Below, piece after piece: positions 6,407 to 10,984 of a stretch of 10,984 nt of DNA. The first letter of the stretch is position 1. The number at the start of each line of letters is the position of its first letter. Source of the stretch: an uncultured Bacteroidota bacterium (GTDB lineage Bacteria > Bacteroidota > Bacteroidia > Chitinophagales > Chitinophagaceae). Position numbers and translations under genes: made by a program. Where the stretch lies: positions 1-10,984 of the forward strand of contig CAIVHI010000272.1 in NCBI GenBank assembly GCA_903905685.1, given 5' to 3'. The notes beneath the pieces were generated by a model, which saw only the letters and a list, made by a program, of their open reading frames with translations, had not been told where the DNA came from and did not search any database.

Positions 6407-7684
6407 GTGCCAGAATTAACGAAGACCATTTACCGAAACTGCACCCGCAGCATTTTCGTGCTTATCGCAGCAATGCTGATTGGAAATACTAAAGCGGAAG
6501 CCGCTCCCGATGGGAAGGCATTGTTCATGTCGAACTGTGCATCCTGCCATAATCCGTTGAAAGACGCTACCGGGCCGGCACTAAAAAACATTGACAAAAC
6601 CTTCCCCAGTAAAGAATGGGGATACAAATGGGTGCACAATTCCCAAGCACTCGTAGCAGCCAACGACAAAGACGCCGTTTCCATCTTCGCGAAATACAAG
6701 GTCGCGATGACTTCGTTCCCCCAACTCTCGAATGAGGAAATCGATGCCATCCTGAAATATGCAGATGACTATGCTGCGCCTGCCGATGCACCTGCAGCCG
6801 CCGGTGCAGCTACCGCAACCAAGTCGGAAGACAGCAGCTGGCTATATGTATATGTTACCATTGCATTGCTCGTGCTTGCAGTCATTCTTTGGAAAGTGAA
6901 CCAAAGCTTGGCCAGGGCCGCCAACGAACGCGAAGGCATTCCGAATATGAAGGAAGTGCCGCTGTACCGCAACAAAGCCGTGTTGGCCGTAACAGGTGTA
7001 CTGCTGTTCATTACTGCGGGCTACTGGTTAGTAAATGGAGCCATCAACGAAGGCCGCCAACAAAACTACCAACCTTCACAGCCCATCTTCTACTCCCACA
7101 AAGTGCACGCGGGCATCAACCAAATCAACTGCCTTTATTGCCACTCTGGTGCAGAGAAGAGCCGACAAGCCATGATTCCTTCGCTTAACGTATGTATGAA
7201 CTGCCATAAGCAAATCAACTCCTACAGTGGCGAAGACAAATATCAACTGGTAACTGCTGAGGGTAAGAAAGTGGATGGTACCAAGGAAATCCAAAAACTT
7301 TATGCGTACGCAGGTTGGGATCCCGCTGCAAAAGATTACAAGCGCGACGCAAAGGGTAATATATTGGCCACGCCGGTTCAATGGGTGAAAATCCACAACT
7401 TGCCCGACCACGTATATTTCAACCACGCACAACACGTGAAAGTAGGCAAGGTGCAATGCCAAAAGTGCCATGGCGAGATCACCGAAATGGACGAAGTTTT
7501 CCAATTCGCTCCACTTTCCATGGGCTGGTGCATCAACTGCCACCGCGAAACACAAGTACAGTTTCAAGACAACAACTACTACACCAGCTTCGAGAAATTC
7601 CACAAGGAGTTGAAAGAGGGTAAGCGTACCGGTGTGACAGTTGAGGAAATTGGTGGTTTGGAATGCCAAAAATGCCACTATTAA
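6407..7684 (+). CDS. actA: Alternative complex III subunit ActA, multihaem cytochrome c with six CXXCH motifs
   Basis: A 425-aa haem subunit of the quinol-oxidising alternative complex III, passing electrons towards a terminal oxidase. A signal-peptide-like start (hydrophobic SIFVLIAAMLIG, 15-26) leads to a class I cytochrome c domain with CASCH (44-48) and a likely distal ligand M101 in AMTSFPQLS. Two membrane helices follow (about 146-163 and 191-210), joined by a positively charged loop, which suggests that both haem regions face the periplasm. The C-terminal region has five more haem motifs: CLYCH (242), CMNCH (263), CQKCH (351), CINCH (375) and CQKCH (420), the last one residue from the end. 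The start is GTG: the frame is open upstream only to a TAG at 6353 and offers no ATG, and the first internal ATG would cut the signal peptide. The protein is followed by actB, as in known act operons. Confidence 0.93.
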   Translation: MPELTKTIYRNCTRSIFVLIAAMLIGNTKAEAAPDGKALFMSNCASCHNPLKDATGPALKNIDKTFPSKEWGYKWVHNSQALVAANDKDAVSIFAKYKVAMTSFPQLSNEEIDAILKYADDYAAPADAPAAAGAATATKSEDSSWLYVYVTIALLVLAVILWKVNQSLARAANEREGIPNMKEVPLYRNKAVLAVTGVLLFITAGYWLVNGAINEGRQQNYQPSQPIFYSHKVHAGINQINCLYCHSGAEKSRQAMIPSLNVCMNCHKQINSYSGEDKYQLVTAEGKKVDGTKEIQKLYAYAGWDPAAKDYKRDAKGNILATPVQWVKIHNLPDHVYFNHAQHVKVGKVQCQKCHGEITEMDEVFQFAPLSMGWCINCHRETQVQFQDNNYYTSFEKFHKELKEGKRTGVTVEEIGGLECQKCHY

Positions 7685-7746
7685 TCGGCATCGGTAGGAA
7701 ACGATACTTGGAATACAGGTTTGAAATAAGTTAGTAACAGGAAGCG

Positions 7747-7768
7747 AGGGACTGGACGTGTCGTCCCT
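7747..7768 (+). repeat. Stem-loop between actA and actB
   Basis: AGGGAC pairs perfectly with GTCCCT around a 10-nt loop. It lies about 60 nt after the actA stop codon and 44 nt before the actB start. No T-run follows, so it is more likely an mRNA processing or stability element, or a copy of a dispersed intergenic palindrome, than a full terminator. Confidence 0.45.
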
Positions 7769-7812
7769 ACCCCGAAAAATGTAAACAATAACAGAATTCG
7801 GAATAACAACTT

Positions 7813-10800
7813 ATGAGTCAAAAATTATATTGGAGGGGAGTGGACGAACTCAATATCAATGCTGCGCCAAATGCAGGCATAGAAAATGAGTTTCAAGAAG
7901 AATTGCCGTTCGAAATGAACGACAGTATGCTTTCGGCCGCCACCCCGCGCCGCGACTTTCTAAAGTTCTTAGGTTTCAGCACATTGGCAGCAACACTCGT
8001 AGCGAGTTGCGAAATGCCGGTGCGTAAGGCCATTCCATATGCCATCAAGCCTGAAGACATCACTCCGGGTGTTCCCAACTACTATGCGTCTACGTTTGTT
8101 GACGGCGGCGATTATTGCGCCGTAGTGGTGAAGACTCGCGATGGTCGTCCCATAAAAATTGAAGGCAACGAGATGTCTTCAATCACCAAGGGCGGTACTT
8201 CGGCTCGGGTGCAGGCTTCGGTGCTCAATTTGTATGACAAGGCGCGCAACCGTCATCCTTTCAAGAAGGATGCCAACGGATATGCTGAGGCAACGTTCGA
8301 GGAAATCGATATGGCTGTCAAGCAAGGCTTGGCTTCAAAGAACGGCTACCTCGTAACAGGATCCATTCTGAGCCCCACCACAACTGAAATCATCAAGCAA
8401 TTCTTGGATAAAAACAAGAATTTCAAGCATATCGTGTACGACGGCATATCTTATTCCGGAATGCTAGAAGCCAACGATGCCTGCTATGGCAAGAAGACTT
8501 TGCCTACCTACCACTTCGACAAAGCGAAGACGGTGGTGAGCATTGGAGCCGATTTCTTGGGCACTTGGTTGTCGCCCGTGGAATTTTCAAAAGGATATTC
8601 CAAAGGTCGCAAGGTTACCGCCAAGGAATTGAAGCTTTCCAAACACTATCACGCTGAATCCATCCACACCATCACGGGTGCTGCGGCGGATGAACGCGTG
8701 ACCTGCCGTCCGTCCGAAATGGGTGCGGTGGCCGTTGCACTATACAACAAACTGTCCGGTACGGGTGGAGGCAATTTGACTCCTAAGTTGGACGCTTGGG
8801 TATCGAAGGCTGCCGAAGACCTTAAAAAAGGCAACGGCATGGTGGTTTGTGGTGCAAACGATGCAAGTATCCAAACAGTTGTGAACGCCATCAATGATAA
8901 GATTGGCGCCAATGGTACGACCATCAACTGGACCGTTACCAGCAACCTTCGTCAAGGCATAGATAAAGATGTTGCCGAGTTTGTTGCCGCTATGGAAGCA
9001 GGGAACGTTGGCACAGTGATATTGCACGGCGTGAATCCGGTGTACGATTTTTACGATTCGAAGAAATTTACTGAGGCACTGGGCAAAGTTCCGGTAACTG
9101 TTTGTACGAGCGAGCGTATGGATGAGACTGCGCAGAAATGCGGTTTTATCGTACCCGACCATAACTACTTGGAGAGCTGGGGCGATGCCGAACCCAAGCC
9201 TGGATATTTCAGTTTGATGCAGCCAGGTATTGCTCCCTTGTTCAAAACGCGTTCCTTCCAAGATTCATTGTTGAGTTGGTCTGGTTCGGCTACCACTTAT
9301 GCCGATTTCTGGAAGCAATTCTGGATGACTAAGTTGGGTGGCCAAGCCGCATTCGACCAAGCGCTCCAAAATGGCGTAATAGAGCCGGCCGGCGATATGG
9401 CAAATGGCGGTGCCGCTTTCAAAGGCAATGTTGCCGATGCTGTGTCTAAGATTCAATCTAAGGGTGCAGGATCCGGTATCGAGCTGGTAGTATATCAAAA
9501 GGTTTCTATCGGTCATGGTGGCCAATGGAGTAACAACCCTTGGTTGCAGGAAATGCCTGACCCCATAACAAGGGCAACTTGGGATAACTATCTCTGCGTT
9601 TCTCCCAACAGGGCTAAGGAACTTCACGATGAGCTCACGGGCTTCTCTGAAGTGGAACCGAAGAAGGTTGTAGTTACCATCAAAGGCGCAAATGGCTATA
9701 CCGTCGACTTACCTATTTTGCCGGTTCCCGGTATGCACAACGATGTTGTCGCAATTGCTGTGGGTTACGGAAGAGATAAGAAAGTTGGCCTTGCAGCAGC
9801 AAGCGACGATACGAAGGGTGGTAAGAATGCCTATCCCTTTACGAGTGTCAGTGGTGCCAATGTGATCAATTTCACCACGGTCACTATCGACAAGACTACC
9901 AAGAAATATGAACTGGGAATTACCCAGTCTCACAATAGCTATGAAGCCCGCCCTGTAGTTCATGAATACACCCTCGAGGAGTTCGCAAAGGACCCCAAGG
10001 TGTTGATGAAGGAACGCGGTGCGGAGATTGCTGAGTTTGCCAAATTCCCATGGTTGGAGGAAGGCAAGGATGCGCCCGAAGAGAAACTTGCCGACACCAA
10101 AACTGAAGAAGGGTATCGCGAAAACGGTACACTTTATCCCAAGTACGAAAATTTGGGCTTGAAGTGGGGCATGTCTATCGACTTGAACTCTTGCACCGGC
10201 TGTGGCGCATGTGTGGTGGGTTGCATGGCAGAGAACAACATCTCGGTGGTCGGTAAAGATCATGTCATTAAGAATCACGAAATGCATTGGATACGGATTG
10301 ACCGCTATTATAGTGGCTCACCGGCCGATCCGGATTCCATCCAGACGGTTTTCCAGCCTATGATGTGTCAACATTGCGACAACGCGCCTTGCGAAAACGT
10401 TTGCCCGGTGTCGGCCACCAACCACAGTAGCGAAGGTTTGAACCAAATGGCTTACAATCGCTGTATTGGTACCAAGTATTGCGCCAATAACTGCCCCTAT
10501 AAAGTTCGTCACTTTAACTGGATGGACTGGAATGGTGCAGATTGTTTCGAAGGCAACCTTTATGAAGATGGCCGTCGTGACGATATGAACGATGATTTGA
10601 CCCGCATGGTGTTGAATCCTGACGTTACTGTTCGTAGCCGCGGTGTAATGGAGAAATGCACATTCTGTGTGCAGCGTTTGCAGGAAGGCAAATTGAATGC
10701 CAAGAAGGAAGGTCACCCATTGAAAGATGGAGCAATCAAAACGGCCTGTCAGCAAGCTTGCCCAACCGACGCCATTACGTTCGGCAATATGAATGACGCG

Positions 10801-10971
10801 ACCAGCAGCATTCATAAACTCCGCAGGGAAGAACAGTTGGAACGTACGTTCTATGTTTTGGAACACATCCACGTTTTGCCGAATATCAATTATTTGGCGA
10901 AAATCAGGAATACCGAGAATATCATGGCGGGTAATGCCACCAAGGATATTTTCTCGATTGAACATATTTAA
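7813..10971 (+). CDS. actB: Alternative complex III subunit ActB, molybdopterin oxidoreductase-like and Fe-S domains fused
   Basis: A 1052-aa subunit carrying the iron-sulfur chain of alternative complex III. The N-terminus shows the extended Tat-signal pattern of such proteins: YWRGVDEL (6-13), then PRRDFLK (45-51), and a lipobox-like VASC with C66, so a lipid anchor is possible. Residues about 80-760 resemble a molybdopterin oxidoreductase but lack the usual N-terminal CxxC cluster motif, as in ActB proteins, which carry no molybdenum. The C-terminal ferredoxin-like region has C794, C797, C800 and C804; C852, C855, C860 and C864; C884, C890 and C894; C949 and C952; and C979 and C983. These fifteen cysteines fit three [4Fe-4S] clusters and one [3Fe-4S] cluster, with T887 replacing the missing ligand. 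The ATG at 7813 places the Tat motif correctly. The gene is 128 nt after actA, and actC probably follows. Confidence 0.95.
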   Translation: MSQKLYWRGVDELNINAAPNAGIENEFQEELPFEMNDSMLSAATPRRDFLKFLGFSTLAATLVASCEMPVRKAIPYAIKPEDITPGVPNYYASTFVDGGDYCAVVVKTRDGRPIKIEGNEMSSITKGGTSARVQASVLNLYDKARNRHPFKKDANGYAEATFEEIDMAVKQGLASKNGYLVTGSILSPTTTEIIKQFLDKNKNFKHIVYDGISYSGMLEANDACYGKKTLPTYHFDKAKTVVSIGADFLGTWLSPVEFSKGYSKGRKVTAKELKLSKHYHAESIHTITGAAADERVTCRPSEMGAVAVALYNKLSGTGGGNLTPKLDAWVSKAAEDLKKGNGMVVCGANDASIQTVVNAINDKIGANGTTINWTVTSNLRQGIDKDVAEFVAAMEAGNVGTVILHGVNPVYDFYDSKKFTEALGKVPVTVCTSERMDETAQKCGFIVPDHNYLESWGDAEPKPGYFSLMQPGIAPLFKTRSFQDSLLSWSGSATTYADFWKQFWMTKLGGQAAFDQALQNGVIEPAGDMANGGAAFKGNVADAVSKIQSKGAGSGIELVVYQKVSIGHGGQWSNNPWLQEMPDPITRATWDNYLCVSPNRAKELHDELTGFSEVEPKKVVVTIKGANGYTVDLPILPVPGMHNDVVAIAVGYGRDKKVGLAAASDDTKGGKNAYPFTSVSGANVINFTTVTIDKTTKKYELGITQSHNSYEARPVVHEYTLEEFAKDPKVLMKERGAEIAEFAKFPWLEEGKDAPEEKLADTKTEEGYRENGTLYPKYENLGLKWGMSIDLNSCTGCGACVVGCMAENNISVVGKDHVIKNHEMHWIRIDRYYSGSPADPDSIQTVFQPMMCQHCDNAPCENVCPVSATNHSSEGLNQMAYNRCIGTKYCANNCPYKVRHFNWMDWNGADCFEGNLYEDGRRDDMNDDLTRMVLNPDVTVRSRGVMEKCTFCVQRLQEGKLNAKKEGHPLKDGAIKTACQQACPTDAITFGNMNDATSSIHKLRREEQLERTFYVLEHIHVLPNINYLAKIRNTENIMAGNATKDIFSIEHI

Positions 10972-10972
10972 C

Positions 10973-10978
10973 GGAGGG
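10973..10978 (+). promoter_or_regulatory. Ribosome binding site for the next gene (probably actC)
   Basis: GGAGGG directly follows the actB stop codon and would suit a start codon at or just beyond the right edge. Operon order in known act clusters predicts the NrfD-like membrane subunit ActC next. No coding sequence of it is visible here. Confidence 0.5.
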
Positions 10979-10984
10979 CAGTAA

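Noticed and set aside
7076..7678. 200-codon minus-strand open frame opposite the ActA haem region
   Set aside because: Apparent hydrophobic stretches arise from the complement of the haem-domain codons; no independent evidence for a gene.
10318..10965. 215-codon minus-strand open frame opposite the ActB Fe-S domain
   Set aside because: Shadow of the cysteine-rich conserved region on the plus strand; no supporting start signals or motifs.
1..10984. Mobile elements, CRISPR arrays, tRNA or rRNA genes, toxin-antitoxin or defence genes
   Set aside because: No transposase, integrase, direct repeats with spacers, tRNA-like folds or defence domains were recognised on either strand.

Overview
The window looks like chromosomal DNA from a member of the Bacteroidota, possibly near the Chitinophagales; the order is a guess. 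Three things support this. Four TAnnTTTG boxes, the Bacteroidota -7 promoter element, lie just upstream of four gene starts. Shine-Dalgarno sequences are mostly absent. The right end carries the start of an alternative complex III (ACIII) operon of the Bacteroidota type, with an extended-Tat ActB.

Layout. Positions 1-997 (minus) hold the N-terminal half of an ABC-F ATPase that runs off the left edge. A TetR-type regulator lies just upstream of it on the same strand (1046-1738). A divergent promoter region (about 1739-1920) separates this pair from a plus-strand cluster: isocitrate dehydrogenase (1921-3381), purK (3394-4509) and purE (4502-5014). The three are 12 nt apart and 8 nt overlapping, so probably one transcript. 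A 260-bp gap precedes a stand-alone short-chain dehydrogenase/reductase-like gene (5281-6066). After a 340-bp AT-rich gap come actA (6407-7684) and actB (7813-10971). A strong ribosome-binding site at the very right edge suggests that actC starts just outside.

Function. PurK and PurE carry out the two-step carboxylation of aminoimidazole ribonucleotide in purine synthesis. Isocitrate dehydrogenase supplies 2-oxoglutarate and reduced cofactor from the TCA cycle. ActA and ActB are the haem and iron-sulfur subunits of a quinol-oxidising respiratory complex that replaces cytochrome bc1. The window is mostly housekeeping and I found no clear undescribed system, mobile element, CRISPR array or RNA gene.

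The points worth a second look are these. The isocitrate dehydrogenase has a Thermus-type architecture but NAD-type cofactor residues. The SDR protein lacks the YxxxK catalytic pair. ActA has six rather than five haem motifs. The ABC-F gene appears to have an almost leaderless promoter. A clean stem-loop sits between actA and actB.
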